The position numbers and the translations under genes are program-made. From CAZRIT01 sp964600225 (lineage in GTDB: Bacteria; Bacillota; Clostridia; Christensenellales; CAG-138), in NCBI GenBank assembly GCA_964600225.1, contig CAZRIT010000025.1:1-23478 (forward strand): a stretch of DNA of 23,478 nt, read 5' to 3'. Of the stretch, positions 8,184 through 16,069 are shown in pieces. The notes beneath the pieces are model-generated. The model was not told the DNA's origin, ran no database searches, and saw only the letters and a list, made by a program, of their open reading frames with translations. Every line of letters begins with the position of its first letter. Positions within the stretch are counted from its first letter, which is position 1.

Positions 8184-8212
8184 TTGCAACCAAGGCGCAT
8201 GTCCTTTATAAT
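8184..8212 (+). promoter_or_regulatory. Promoter of the zinc-ribbon/PfkB unit
   Basis: TTGCAA (8184-8189), a 17-bp spacer and consensus TATAAT (8207-8212). The expected start is near 8219, 25 nt before the ATG, with GGAGG at 8231-8235. Confidence 0.82.
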
Positions 8213-8243
8213 AATGAATAAGATAGGATCGGAGGGAATGATT

Positions 8244-8666
8244 ATGGCATTTTGTGAATCCTGCGGCAAGCCGCTGGCAACAGGCGCAGCGTTTTGCACA
8301 AGCTGCGGCGCGCCCATCAAGGCGGCCCCGCGGCCGACATACGCGCAAACGCCCCCGCCCCCGCCGCAACCGCCCGTATACGACGCGCCCAACGGCTTTG
8401 ACGGCGACGCCTGCCCGCCGCGCGGCGCCCGCCATGCCGTCATCAGCTCCTGGGGCTATGTGGGCACACTGCTGCTGTTGTGCCTCCCCGTGGTCGGCTT
8501 CATCCTAACCATCGTGTGGGCCTGCGGCGGCGCGCACAACCTTAACCGCGTCCATCTGGCGCGCGCCATCCTGCTGATGGAGCTGGTGTGCGTCATCGCC
8601 GCTATCGTGTGCTATGTCCTGTACGGCACGCAGATTACCGAATGGGTATCCGTGTGCATCGTATGA
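8244..8666 (+). CDS. Zinc-ribbon membrane protein of unknown function
   Basis: A 140-residue protein. The N-terminal zinc ribbon has two knuckles, CESC (residues 4-7) and CTSC (18-21), which would bind one Zn. Then comes a Pro-rich linker (about 28-52), and two membrane segments (about 68-92 and 105-127) end the protein. The family of Firmicutes proteins with an N-terminal zinc ribbon and C-terminal membrane helices is large and functionally undefined; the ribbon would face the cytoplasm. ATG 8244 was chosen because GGAGG at 8231-8235 is 8 nt upstream; the ATG at 8238 is too close to it. The stop overlaps the next gene's start as ATGA, so the pair is probably co-translated. I cannot assign a function. 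Confidence 0.85.
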   Translation: MAFCESCGKPLATGAAFCTSCGAPIKAAPRPTYAQTPPPPPQPPVYDAPNGFDGDACPPRGARHAVISSWGYVGTLLLLCLPVVGFILTIVWACGGAHNLNRVHLARAILLMELVCVIAAIVCYVLYGTQITEWVSVCIV

Positions 8667-9529
8667 AATACCGCGTATTTGTCATCGGCGGCGCGGCCGT
8701 GGATATCACGGGTACGCCCGATAGCCTGTGCCGCCTCAGGGACAGCAACCTTGGCCGTGTGCGCACCACCGTGGGCGGCGTGGGCAAGAATATCGCCAAG
8801 CGCCTGACAGGCTATGACGTTGAGGTGGAGCTTGTCACCGCCATCGGCAAGGGCTTCCACGCCTCGCTGGTGCGCGACGACTGCCTGCAAGCCAATGTCG
8901 ACCTCGCCCATGCCATCACCTGCGATGCGCCGACGGCCACCTACCTTTCCGTGCTGGATGAGGATGGCGACCTGCTGGTCGGCATCAGCGATATGTCCGT
9001 GCTGGATCGCCTGACGCCCGATTATTTAGCGCCGCTGCTGCCCATGCTCAACCAAGCCTCGCTTGTGGTGCTGGATGGCAACCTCTCGCCCGAGACGCTG
9101 GCGTATCTGTGCACGCACCTGACCGCGCGCATCTTTTACGATCCCGTCAGCTGCGCCAAGTCCAAGCGCATCGGCACGCACATCGGCCGCTGCTACGCCA
9201 TCAAGCCCAATCGGTTTGAGGCGGGCTTTCTATCGGGCAAATCGTGCGATACGCTGCGCGGCGTCTACCGCGCGTCCGATTGGCTGCTGGAGCAGGGCGT
9301 GCAGCGGGTGTTCATCTCCCTTGGCGCGGAGGGCGTGTTCTGGGCCGATGCCAACGGCAACGGCGTGGTTCCCTCCGCCTGTACGGAGGTTGTGGATACC
9401 ACGGGCGCGGGCGACGCCATGGGCGCGGCCATCATCTATGGCTGCCTGGAGCAGATGCCCACGCAGGATTGCGCCATATTCGGCAACGACGCCGCCGCAC
9501 GCATCTGCGAGCGCCGCGGCGCGTTCTAG
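8663..9529 (+). CDS. PfkB-family sugar/nucleoside kinase, possibly pseudouridine kinase
   Basis: A 288-residue ribokinase-fold kinase that transfers phosphate from ATP to a sugar or nucleoside. Seen are the N-terminal GGAAVDITG strand (9-17), PfkB signature 1 around GGVGKN (38-43) and signature 2 DTTGAGDAMGAA (245-256) with the catalytic base D251. The opening resembles pseudouridine kinases (PsuK/YeiC). No pseudouridine-5'-phosphate glycosidase gene is next to it, so the substrate stays open; ribose, fructose-phosphate-type sugars or adenosine are alternatives. The start at 8663 shares ATGA with the stop of the zinc-ribbon gene and has no strong ribosome binding site of its own, which suggests translational coupling. 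An ATG at 8642 in the same frame is less likely. A terminator follows within 20 nt. Confidence 0.88.
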   Translation: MKYRVFVIGGAAVDITGTPDSLCRLRDSNLGRVRTTVGGVGKNIAKRLTGYDVEVELVTAIGKGFHASLVRDDCLQANVDLAHAITCDAPTATYLSVLDEDGDLLVGISDMSVLDRLTPDYLAPLLPMLNQASLVVLDGNLSPETLAYLCTHLTARIFYDPVSCAKSKRIGTHIGRCYAIKPNRFEAGFLSGKSCDTLRGVYRASDWLLEQGVQRVFISLGAEGVFWADANGNGVVPSACTEVVDTTGAGDAMGAAIIYGCLEQMPTQDCAIFGNDAAARICERRGAF

Positions 9530-9544
9530 TGATCGGAATTGTAA

Positions 9545-9577
9545 AAAACGACCGCCCGTGCGGTCGTTTTGTTTTTT
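9545..9577 (+). terminator. Intrinsic terminator of the PfkB unit
   Basis: Stem AAAACGACCGC (9545-9555)/GCGGTCGTTTT (9560-9570), CCGT loop, followed by GTTTTTT. Confidence 0.9.
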
Positions 9578-9584
9578 ATGTTTT

Positions 9585-9610
9585 CTTACTCTTTTTGAAA
9601 AAAGAGTAAG
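9585..9610. repeat. Perfect 12-bp palindrome with A/T core
   Basis: CTTACTCTTTTT (9585-9596) and AAAAAGAGTAAG (9599-9610) are exact complements with only GA between them. In a hairpin the central A/T pairs would open into a loop. It follows the PfkB terminator, so it may be a back-up bidirectional terminator or a dispersed palindromic element. Confidence 0.7.
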
Positions 9611-9679
9611 CAGAAAAACGCATAAACGATATCATCCATAGCCTTAGGCAAAGAATCTGAATTGGGAGGTTTTCTTTCG

Positions 9680-9707
9680 GTCCCTTTCTTTTTTAAAAGA
9701 AAGGGAC
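9680..9707. terminator. Palindrome between convergent genes, probable glgP terminator
   Basis: Arms GTCCCTTTCTTTT (9680-9692) and AAAAGAAAGGGAC (9695-9707) with a TT spacer; flanking GGTTTT/AAAACC further outside is also complementary. It lies 19 nt beyond the glgP stop and could end transcription from both sides. It has the same build as the palindrome at 9585-9610: a short GC-containing outer arm and a long A/T core. Confidence 0.6.
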
Positions 9708-9725
9708 AAAACCGTTCCTCCGTCC

Positions 9726-12098
9726 TTACCCGAACAGCTTGTTGGGCTGAATCGGCGGGATGGGCGATATCTGCCAGATATCGCGCGCGTACTCCTCGAT
9801 GGTGCGGTCAGAGGAGAAGTGCGCAGCGCACGCCACGTTCATCAGGCACATCCTGCCAAACGCCATGCGGTCGGCATAGGCGCGGTTGGCGTCCATCTTG
9901 CGGTTGACGTAATCCATCAGCTCGTACAGCACAAAGTAGTTATCGGGGCGCTCCCAATCGGAGCCGACCAAAAGCGAACGGTACAGGTCGCTAAACGCCC
10001 CCGTGTTATCGTCGGAGAAGGTGCCGTCAACCAGCGTATCCACCACGCGGCGCACGCGCGGCTCGGCGTCATAGACGGCGCGCGGCACATATTGCGCTCT
10101 GGCGGCGTTGAGCTGATCGACGCGGTTACCGAAAATGAAGGCGTTCTCCTCGCCCACGGCCGCAACGATCTCCACGTTGGCGCCATCGTAGGTGCCCAGG
10201 GTGATGGCGCCGTTGAGCATGAGCTTCATGTTGCCAGTCCCCGAAGCCTCCGTGCCCGCGGGCGAAATCTGCTCGGAGATATCCGCGGCGGGAATGATGT
10301 GCTCGGCGTAGGAAGCGTTGTAATTCTGCACAAACACCACGCGCATGCGTTCCTGCATGGCGGGGTCGTTGTTGATCAGCTTGGCAATTTCATTGATGAA
10401 CTTGATGATGGCCTTGGCGCGGATATAGCCGGGCGCGGCCTTGGCACCAAACAGGTAGCATGTGGGCGTAAACTCCGTGATGCGTCCATCCTTGAGTCCA
10501 AAATAGGTATCCAGTATGGCAAACGCGTTCAACAGCTGGCGCTTATACTCATGCATGCGCTTGACCTGCACATCGAACATAAAATCGGGCGGCAGCGTCA
10601 CGCCCTCGCGCGCGCCAACGATGCCCGAAAGCTGCACCTTCTTGGCGCGCTTGACGGCATGGAACGCCTCGACGTCCGCATCCGACAGGTGCTCCTTGAG
10701 CGCGCCGATGCGCGACAGGTCCTTGAGGTAGCCCTGCCCGATGCGCTCATCCAGAAACCTGCACAGTTCGGGGTTGCACAGGCCCAGCCAGCGGCGCTGG
10801 GTGATGCCGTTGGTCTTGTTCTGGAAGCGTTCGGGGTAGAGCTCGTACCATCTGCGCAGCACATCGGTTTTGAGAATGTTGGTGTGGATTTCCGCCACGC
10901 CGTTGATAAAGCGGGAGCAATACACCGCCAGGTTGGCCATGTGGATGGTGTTTTCCTGTATGATGGCCATCGTCTTGCAGTCCGCGCCGCGCATCATCAG
11001 TTCGCCGCAGAGCTTGGCGTTGATGCGGTAGATGATATCAAACACCTCGGGCAAAACGGAGCGGAACAGATCCGCATTCCACTTTTCCAGCGCCTCGGAC
11101 ATGACGGTGTGGTTGGTATAGGAAAACGTGCGGCACGCAATCTCATACGCGCGTTCAAACTCGATGCCATCCTTCATCAGCAGCCGAATGAGCTCGGGTA
11201 TGCTGACGGTCGGGTGCGTATCGTTGAGCTGTATGGCCACATAATCGGCAAACGAATCGATCGGGCGGTTTTCGCGCTTAAAGCGGTACAGGATATCCTG
11301 CAACGACGCGCTGGAGAGGAAATACTGCTGCTTTAGCCGCAGCTTTTTGCCCGCCTCGGTGGAATCGTTGGGGTACAGCACGCGCGTGATATCCTCCACG
11401 GCGTTCTTTTGCAGCACCGCAAGGGCATACTCCTGCTCGTTAAACAACGTAAAATCAAACTCCTGCAGCGCCTCGCTCTGCCACAGCCTGAGCGTGCCGA
11501 TGTTGTTGGTTTGGTAGCCGATGATGGGCATATCGTACGCCACGGCGCGCACCGTTACGTCGGCAAAGGTGACCAGCACCTCGTGCGTATCGCGGCGACG
11601 GCTCCACGGATCGCCCATGCGCTGCCAATCGTCCGCCTGCTCACGCTGGAAGCCGTCCTCAAACGTCTGCTTGAACAGCCCATAGCGGTAGCGGATGCCA
11701 TAGCCATCCAGCGGCAGGTCGTACGTTGCCGCGGAATCCAGAAAGCATGCGGCCAGACGGCCCAGACCGCCGTTGCCGAGCGCCGCATCCTCAATTTCCT
11801 CAAACATGCCGATATCCAGCCCGCGTTCGGCAAACGCCTGCCTGATGTCGTCGAGAATGCCCAGCACAAACAGGTTGTTGTAAACCATGCGCCCAACCAG
11901 GTATTCGGCGCTGAAATAGTAAGCCTCGCGCGTGCGTTCGTGCGCGTGGCGGCTTTCGTACCATTCGTCCGCAATGGCAGCCATAACCACGTTCGACAAT
12001 GCGTCGTGCAGCTGCGCGGTCGTCGCCTCCTGCAGGGAAACCTGGTGCTCCTGCATCAGGTTGAGCTCCACTGCGTTCATGATGTTATCAATCTTCAC
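9726..12098 (-). CDS. glgP: Glycogen/alpha-glucan phosphorylase
   Basis: A cytoplasmic PLP enzyme that releases glucose-1-phosphate from alpha-1,4-glucan ends (GT35). It has 790 residues, the normal length of bacterial phosphorylases. Seen are the ALGNGGLGRLAACFLDS segment near residue 105-120, the active-site region QLNDTHP, and the PLP site EASGTGNMKLMLN, in which the Schiff-base lysine is K625. The first codon is GTG at 12098, with GAGGAG 12 nt upstream; an in-frame ATG at 12080 is the alternative but lacks a ribosome binding site. It has its own promoter and no other glycogen genes beside it. Either glycogen or maltodextrin could be the true substrate. Confidence 0.95.
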   Translation of the reverse strand: MKIDNIMNAVELNLMQEHQVSLQEATTAQLHDALSNVVMAAIADEWYESRHAHERTREAYYFSAEYLVGRMVYNNLFVLGILDDIRQAFAERGLDIGMFEEIEDAALGNGGLGRLAACFLDSAATYDLPLDGYGIRYRYGLFKQTFEDGFQREQADDWQRMGDPWSRRRDTHEVLVTFADVTVRAVAYDMPIIGYQTNNIGTLRLWQSEALQEFDFTLFNEQEYALAVLQKNAVEDITRVLYPNDSTEAGKKLRLKQQYFLSSASLQDILYRFKRENRPIDSFADYVAIQLNDTHPTVSIPELIRLLMKDGIEFERAYEIACRTFSYTNHTVMSEALEKWNADLFRSVLPEVFDIIYRINAKLCGELMMRGADCKTMAIIQENTIHMANLAVYCSRFINGVAEIHTNILKTDVLRRWYELYPERFQNKTNGITQRRWLGLCNPELCRFLDERIGQGYLKDLSRIGALKEHLSDADVEAFHAVKRAKKVQLSGIVGAREGVTLPPDFMFDVQVKRMHEYKRQLLNAFAILDTYFGLKDGRITEFTPTCYLFGAKAAPGYIRAKAIIKFINEIAKLINNDPAMQERMRVVFVQNYNASYAEHIIPAADISEQISPAGTEASGTGNMKLMLNGAITLGTYDGANVEIVAAVGEENAFIFGNRVDQLNAARAQYVPRAVYDAEPRVRRVVDTLVDGTFSDDNTGAFSDLYRSLLVGSDWERPDNYFVLYELMDYVNRKMDANRAYADRMAFGRMCLMNVACAAHFSSDRTIEEYARDIWQISPIPPIQPNKLFG

Positions 12099-12132
12099 TC
12101 TTTGCTATTTCTCCTCGCGCCAAATCTCCGTT

Positions 12133-12161
12133 AGTATATCATATTGCACCCTCGGATGCAA
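12133..12161 (-). promoter_or_regulatory. Promoter of glgP
   Basis: Minus-strand TTGCAT (12161-12156), a 17-bp spacer and TATACT (12138-12133). TTGCA (12144-12148) and TGCAA (12157-12161) form an inverted repeat overlapping the -35 and spacer, a possible operator. Confidence 0.72.
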
Positions 12162-12218
12162 TGTGCCGCGCACGCCGTATCCGCGCGATTCCTGCCGTCT
12201 GTCGGCCGATATCGCGCG

Positions 12219-12764
12219 CTATCGGTCATCCCCGAATATCTGCTTGCGGAACCGCTCGGTCACCAGCAGCAGCGGAATTCCCAGCCCGAAGCAGGCCACA
12301 ACCTGCCCGACGGCAACGTACGCGCACGCCGTCCATAGCGGCACGGGCACGCCATAGGCATATTTGAGCACCGCGCCAATCATCAGGCCGTTGACCGCCA
12401 CCGCGGGCAATGGCGCCAAATATTTGGAACACCGCGCGCGCATGGCGCGGGTGGCCAGCGCGGCAAGCAGCGTCGCCAGGCTGCCAAACACCACATCGTA
12501 TATGGGCGCGCCGACCAGCGCGTTGGAGAGCAGGCACCCGATAAACAGCCCCGGCACGGCCGAAACCGTGAAGTACGGCAGCACGCACAGCGCCTCCGAT
12601 ACGCGGCACTGCACCGGCCCGTAGGATATCGGCGCCAGCCCCACCGTCAAAACCGTATAGCAGGCCGCAATCACGGCCGCATATGCCACATTCCTTGCCT
12701 TCAAACGCCGTTTACCATCCAATCGCCCGCAGCCCGTCGGTGCGGTTATGTATTTGCTTTCCAT
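12219..12764 (-). CDS. queT: QueT-family ECF transporter S component
   Basis: A substrate-binding membrane subunit of an energy-coupling-factor transporter. The family is predicted to import a queuosine precursor (preQ0, preQ1 or queuine). Residues from about 25 carry the hallmark segments YAAVIAACYTVLT, APISYGPVQCRVSEAL (conserved R and E) and DVVFGSLATLLAAL, within five to six membrane helices. The ATG at 12764 gives 181 residues. However, it overlaps a TATAAT on the same strand (12768-12763) and has no ribosome binding site. A TTG at 12704 (161 residues, starting KARNVAYAA) fits the usual family length better. It lies back to back with the ecfA1-ecfA2-ecfT genes, whose products would energise it. 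No preQ1 riboswitch is recognisable. Confidence 0.85.
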   Translation of the reverse strand: MESKYITAPTGCGRLDGKRRLKARNVAYAAVIAACYTVLTVGLAPISYGPVQCRVSEALCVLPYFTVSAVPGLFIGCLLSNALVGAPIYDVVFGSLATLLAALATRAMRARCSKYLAPLPAVAVNGLMIGAVLKYAYGVPVPLWTACAYVAVGQVVACFGLGIPLLLVTERFRKQIFGDDR

Positions 12765-12768
12765 TATA
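12763..12768 (-). promoter_or_regulatory. Candidate -10 box for queT
   Basis: A perfect TATAAT on the minus strand, preceded 18 bp upstream by only a poor -35 (TGTACA). If used, transcription starts downstream of the ATG at 12764, which favours the later TTG start of queT. Confidence 0.45.
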
Positions 12769-12778
12769 CATAAACACC

Positions 12779-12807
12779 TTGCCGATTGTACAGCCATTTG
12801 CTATACT
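12779..12807 (+). promoter_or_regulatory. Promoter of the ecfA1-ecfA2-ecfT-truA-tadA operon
   Basis: TTGCCG (12779-12784), a 17-bp spacer and TATACT (12802-12807). AAGGAG (12830-12835) follows 6 nt before the first ATG. Confidence 0.75.
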
Positions 12808-12841
12808 GAATGGGCATTTGCAGCAGGGAAAGGAGCATTCC

Positions 12842-13663
12842 ATGATCGAGCTAACCAACGTCAGCCATGCATACGCGGGCAACGCGCACAAGGCGCTCGA
12901 CGGCGTAAGCCTGTCGATCCGCCGCGGCGAGATGGTCGCCATCTGCGGCCACAACGGCTCGGGCAAGAGCACGCTGGCCAAGCACCTCAACGCCCTGCTG
13001 CTGCCCACCGACGGCACAGTAACTGTTTTTGGCATGGATACCCGCGACGACGGCAAAACCCTTGCCATCCGCCAGCATGTGGGCATGGTCTTCCAAAACC
13101 CCGATAACCAGCTTGTCACCACCATTGTGGAGGAGGACGTGGGCTTCGGCCCCGAAAACCTCGGCGTGCCGCCCGCGGAGATTCGGCAGCGCGTGGATGC
13201 CGCGCTAACCGACGTCAACATGTCGGAGTTTGCCGCGTCCGACAGCAACGCGCTTTCGGGCGGGCAGAAGCAGCGGGTCGCCATCGCGGGCATGCTGGCC
13301 ATGCAGCCCGATGTGCTGGTGCTGGACGAAGCCACCGCCATGCTCGACCCCAAGGGCCGCCAGGAGGTGCTCTCCACCGTGCGCCACCTCAATCACGAAC
13401 GCGGCATGACGGTTGTGATGATTACGCAGTATATGGAGGAAGCCGTCGGGTGCGACCGCGTGTTCATCCTCTCCCACGGCAAGCTTGCCATGGAGGGAAC
13501 GCCAAGGGACGTGTTTGCCCGGAGCGAAACGCTGCGCGGCTACGGGCTGGACGCGCCCGCGTTTGTGCAGCTTCGGGATGCGCTCGGCGCCGCGGGCATG
13601 CCCATCGACGAAAATGCCATGACGTGTGAAGAATTGAGCGAGGCCATATGCCAATTGTTATAG
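12842..13663 (+). CDS. ecfA1: ECF transporter ATPase A1 (CbiO-type)
   Basis: One of two ATPases of the shared energising module of group II ECF vitamin transporters. Its 273 residues carry Walker A GHNGSGKST (36-44), Q-loop FQNPDNQ (84-90), signature LSGGQ (138-142) and Walker B with D162/E163. The acidic catalytic pattern and Q-loop FQNPDNQ are typical of EcfA1. ATG 12842 follows AAGGAG; in-frame starts further upstream lie before the promoter. The 3' end overlaps ecfA2 by 16 nt. With EcfA2 and EcfT it should serve QueT, encoded divergently, and other S components elsewhere in the genome. Confidence 0.95.
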   Translation: MIELTNVSHAYAGNAHKALDGVSLSIRRGEMVAICGHNGSGKSTLAKHLNALLLPTDGTVTVFGMDTRDDGKTLAIRQHVGMVFQNPDNQLVTTIVEEDVGFGPENLGVPPAEIRQRVDAALTDVNMSEFAASDSNALSGGQKQRVAIAGMLAMQPDVLVLDEATAMLDPKGRQEVLSTVRHLNHERGMTVVMITQYMEEAVGCDRVFILSHGKLAMEGTPRDVFARSETLRGYGLDAPAFVQLRDALGAAGMPIDENAMTCEELSEAICQLL

Positions 13664-14508
13664 ACCATCTGGAACATACCTATCTGCAGGGCAGCGCGCT
13701 TGCATACCCTGCGCTGCACGATGTCACGTTCACCATCCGCGACGGCGAGTTTCTGGGCGTCATCGGCCACACGGGCTCGGGCAAGAGCACGCTCATGCAG
13801 CACCTGAACGGTCTTTTGCTGCCCACGGGCGGCAGCGTGCTGGTGGACGGGCTGGATACGCGCGATAAGCGTCAGCGCGTGTTGGCGCGCGCCAAAGTGG
13901 GGATGGTGTTTCAATACCCAGAGTACCAGTTGTTTGAGGAAACGGTGCTGGAGGACGTCTCCTTCGGCCCGCGCAACCTCAAGCTGCCCGAGGATGAGGT
14001 GCGGGAACGTGCGTTGACCGCCATGCGCGAGGTGGGGCTGCCGCCCGATCGCTTTGCCGAGCAATCGCCGTTTGACCTGTCGGGCGGCGAAAAACGGCGC
14101 GCGGCGCTGGCGGGGATACTGGCCATGCGGCCCAAATACCTTGTGCTGGACGAGCCCATGGCGGGGCTGGACCCGCGCGGCCGTGCGGAGATACTGGACA
14201 TGATGGAAGCGCTCCGTCGGCGTACGGGCTGCACCATCGTGATGGTATCCCACTCCATGGACGATGTGGCGCGCTATGCCGAGCGCATCCTGGTGCTCAA
14301 CCGCGGCGAGCTGGCCATGCTGGATACCCCCGCAACGGTGTTTTCCGAGACGGAACGGCTGCAGCGGATGGGACTGGATATGCCGCAGGCCACGCAGCTT
14401 GCCGTGCAGCTACGGCAGCGCGGGCTGGACGTGCCCAAGGGCTTTTGCCGCATGGAGGAGCTGCAAAACTGGCTGATCGGGAGGTGGCAGGCATGCAGCA
14501 AGGCTTAA
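13648..14508 (+). CDS. ecfA2: ECF transporter ATPase A2 (CbiO-type)
   Basis: The second ATPase, 286 residues, expected to pair with EcfA1 as a heterodimer. It has Walker A GHTGSGKST (40-48), Q-loop FQYPEYQLFEETV (88-100, the EcfA2-typical form), signature LSGGEKRR (144-151) and Walker B with D168/E169. It starts within ecfA1 (16-nt overlap), and its own end overlaps ecfT by 16 nt, so the three subunits are likely made in step. The longer C-terminal tail after the nucleotide-binding domain is normal for EcfA2. Confidence 0.95.
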   Translation: MPIVIDHLEHTYLQGSALAYPALHDVTFTIRDGEFLGVIGHTGSGKSTLMQHLNGLLLPTGGSVLVDGLDTRDKRQRVLARAKVGMVFQYPEYQLFEETVLEDVSFGPRNLKLPEDEVRERALTAMREVGLPPDRFAEQSPFDLSGGEKRRAALAGILAMRPKYLVLDEPMAGLDPRGRAEILDMMEALRRRTGCTIVMVSHSMDDVARYAERILVLNRGELAMLDTPATVFSETERLQRMGLDMPQATQLAVQLRQRGLDVPKGFCRMEELQNWLIGRWQACSKA

Positions 14509-15302
14509 CGCTCGGCCGCTTTCTGCCGGGGAACAGCTTCATACACCGTCTCGACCCGCGCACAAAGATTCTGCTGATGATTGCGTACATCGTGCTGGTG
14601 TTCATGGTGCGCGATTTTGCGGCGTTTCTGCTGCCCGCGTTGCTTCTGGCCGTGATGTTTGCGTGCGCGCATGTGCCCGCATCGTACCTGTTTTCCTCGC
14701 TCAAGCCCATGCGGTTTTTACTGGTGTTCATGTTCCTCATCAACCTCTTCTTTACGGGCGGCGAAACGATATTGTGGCAATGGAAGTTCATCACCATCAC
14801 CGCCGAGGCGCTCAGGCAATCCGTATTCATCTGCCTGCGGCTGGCGCTGCTGGTGGCGGGCACCTCGATGCTCACGCTCACCACCTCCCCGCTGGCGCTG
14901 ACCGATGGGCTGGAGCGGCTCCTTTCCCCGCTAAAAGCCCTGCGCTTCCCCGTGCACGAGCTGGCCATGATGATGACCATTGCGCTCAGGTTCATCCCGA
15001 CGCTGATGGAGGAGACGCAGCGCATCCAAAAGGCGCAGATGGCGCGCGGGGCGGATTTTGAAAGCGGCAACATCATACAGCGCGCCAAGAGCATGATTCC
15101 CATACTCGTGCCGCTGTTCGTTTCGGCGTTTCGCAGGGCGGACGAGCTGGCCATGGCCATGGAATCCCGCTGCTATCACGGCGGCGAGGGGCGCACGCGC
15201 ATGCGCGAGCTGCATCTGAAAGCAGGCGACGGGGTTGCGTGCATCGTGGTCGCTTGCGTGATGGCGGCCGTCATCGTTTTGCAAAACACGGTTCTGTTAT
15301 GA
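14493..15302 (+). CDS. ecfT: ECF transporter transmembrane component T
   Basis: The membrane scaffold that links the two ATPases to exchangeable S components. The 269-residue protein begins with the conserved segment GNSFIHRLDPRTKIL and has membrane helices at about 28-60, 72-90, 110-130 and near 245-265. Two coupling-helix motifs carrying Ala-Arg-Gly or a variant are visible: ARG at 184-186 and MESRCY at 223-228. ATG 14493 lies 7 nt after GGAGGT; the earlier in-frame start at 14445 has no such site. The stop shares ATGA with truA. Confidence 0.94.
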   Translation: MQQGLTLGRFLPGNSFIHRLDPRTKILLMIAYIVLVFMVRDFAAFLLPALLLAVMFACAHVPASYLFSSLKPMRFLLVFMFLINLFFTGGETILWQWKFITITAEALRQSVFICLRLALLVAGTSMLTLTTSPLALTDGLERLLSPLKALRFPVHELAMMMTIALRFIPTLMEETQRIQKAQMARGADFESGNIIQRAKSMIPILVPLFVSAFRRADELAMAMESRCYHGGEGRTRMRELHLKAGDGVACIVVACVMAAVIVLQNTVLL

Positions 15303-16069
15303 GGCGCATCCGCATCATCATCGAATACGACGGCACCGATTATGTTGGCTGGCAATTGCAGCCCAACGGCGTCTCCGTGCAGCAGCGGCTCAACGAGGCA
15401 CTTTTGGGCGTAACGGGCGAAGCCGTGCAGGTGCACGGCTCGGGCCGCACCGACAGCGGCGTGCACGCATGCGCGCAGGTGGCGCATTTCGATACCGCGG
15501 CGCACATGCCCGCGGATAAATTCGCCATCGCCATGAATATGCTGCTGCCGCGGGATATCCGCGTGCTGTACAGCGAACAAACCAATGCGGATTTTCACGC
15601 GCGGTTTTGTGCCAAGCAAAAGACCTATCGCTACACCGTGCAGCTTGGGCCGCACGCGCGCGTTGGCACCCGAAACACCGCGCTGCATGTGCACACCCCG
15701 CTCGATATCGAGCGCATGAACCTTGCAGCCGCCGCCGTGGCGGGCACGCACGATTTTCGGGCGTTCATGTCCGCCGACACCGCCATGGAAAACACCGTCC
15801 GCACGGTGCTGCATTCGGCATGGACGCGCGACGGCAGTTATCTGTATTATGACGTAACGGGCAACGGCTTCCTCTACAATATGGTGCGCATCCTGGTGGG
15901 CACCATGCTGCAAATCGGCGGCGGCAAACGCCCCGCAACGGATATGCTGCGCGCGCTGGAAAGCCAAAACCGCCTCGATGCGGGCCCCACCGCGCCCGCG
16001 CACGGGCTGACGCTGCTGCGCGTGTGCTACCCCGATTTTGATACCGCGGAGGTGTTGAGCCGCCTATGA
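15299..16069 (+). CDS. truA: tRNA pseudouridine(38-40) synthase
   Basis: Converts U38, U39 and U40 in the anticodon stem-loop of many tRNAs to pseudouridine. At 256 residues the length is normal. The catalytic aspartate is D52 in GSGRTDSGVHA (47-57). Other family blocks seen are EYDGTDYVGWQ near the start and GNGFLYNMVRILVG near residue 195. The start shares ATGA with ecfT and the end shares ATGA with tadA, so it is fully embedded in the operon. ecfA1-ecfA2-ecfT-truA is a common gene order in Firmicutes. Confidence 0.96.
   Translation: MRRIRIIIEYDGTDYVGWQLQPNGVSVQQRLNEALLGVTGEAVQVHGSGRTDSGVHACAQVAHFDTAAHMPADKFAIAMNMLLPRDIRVLYSEQTNADFHARFCAKQKTYRYTVQLGPHARVGTRNTALHVHTPLDIERMNLAAAAVAGTHDFRAFMSADTAMENTVRTVLHSAWTRDGSYLYYDVTGNGFLYNMVRILVGTMLQIGGGKRPATDMLRALESQNRLDAGPTAPAHGLTLLRVCYPDFDTAEVLSRL

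Noticed and set aside
9819..11336. Plus-strand 505-codon frame opposite glgP
   Set aside because: glgP on the minus strand is unmistakable; the opposite frame has a His/Arg/Val-rich shadow composition.
12183..12217. Inverted repeat GCGCGAT/ATCGCGC after the queT stop as a terminator
   Set aside because: Only 7-bp arms, a long loop and no T tract; in GC-rich sequence this may be chance.
12695..12841. preQ1 riboswitch upstream of queT or the ecf genes
   Set aside because: No preQ1-type hairpin with the A-rich tail could be found in the short divergent region.
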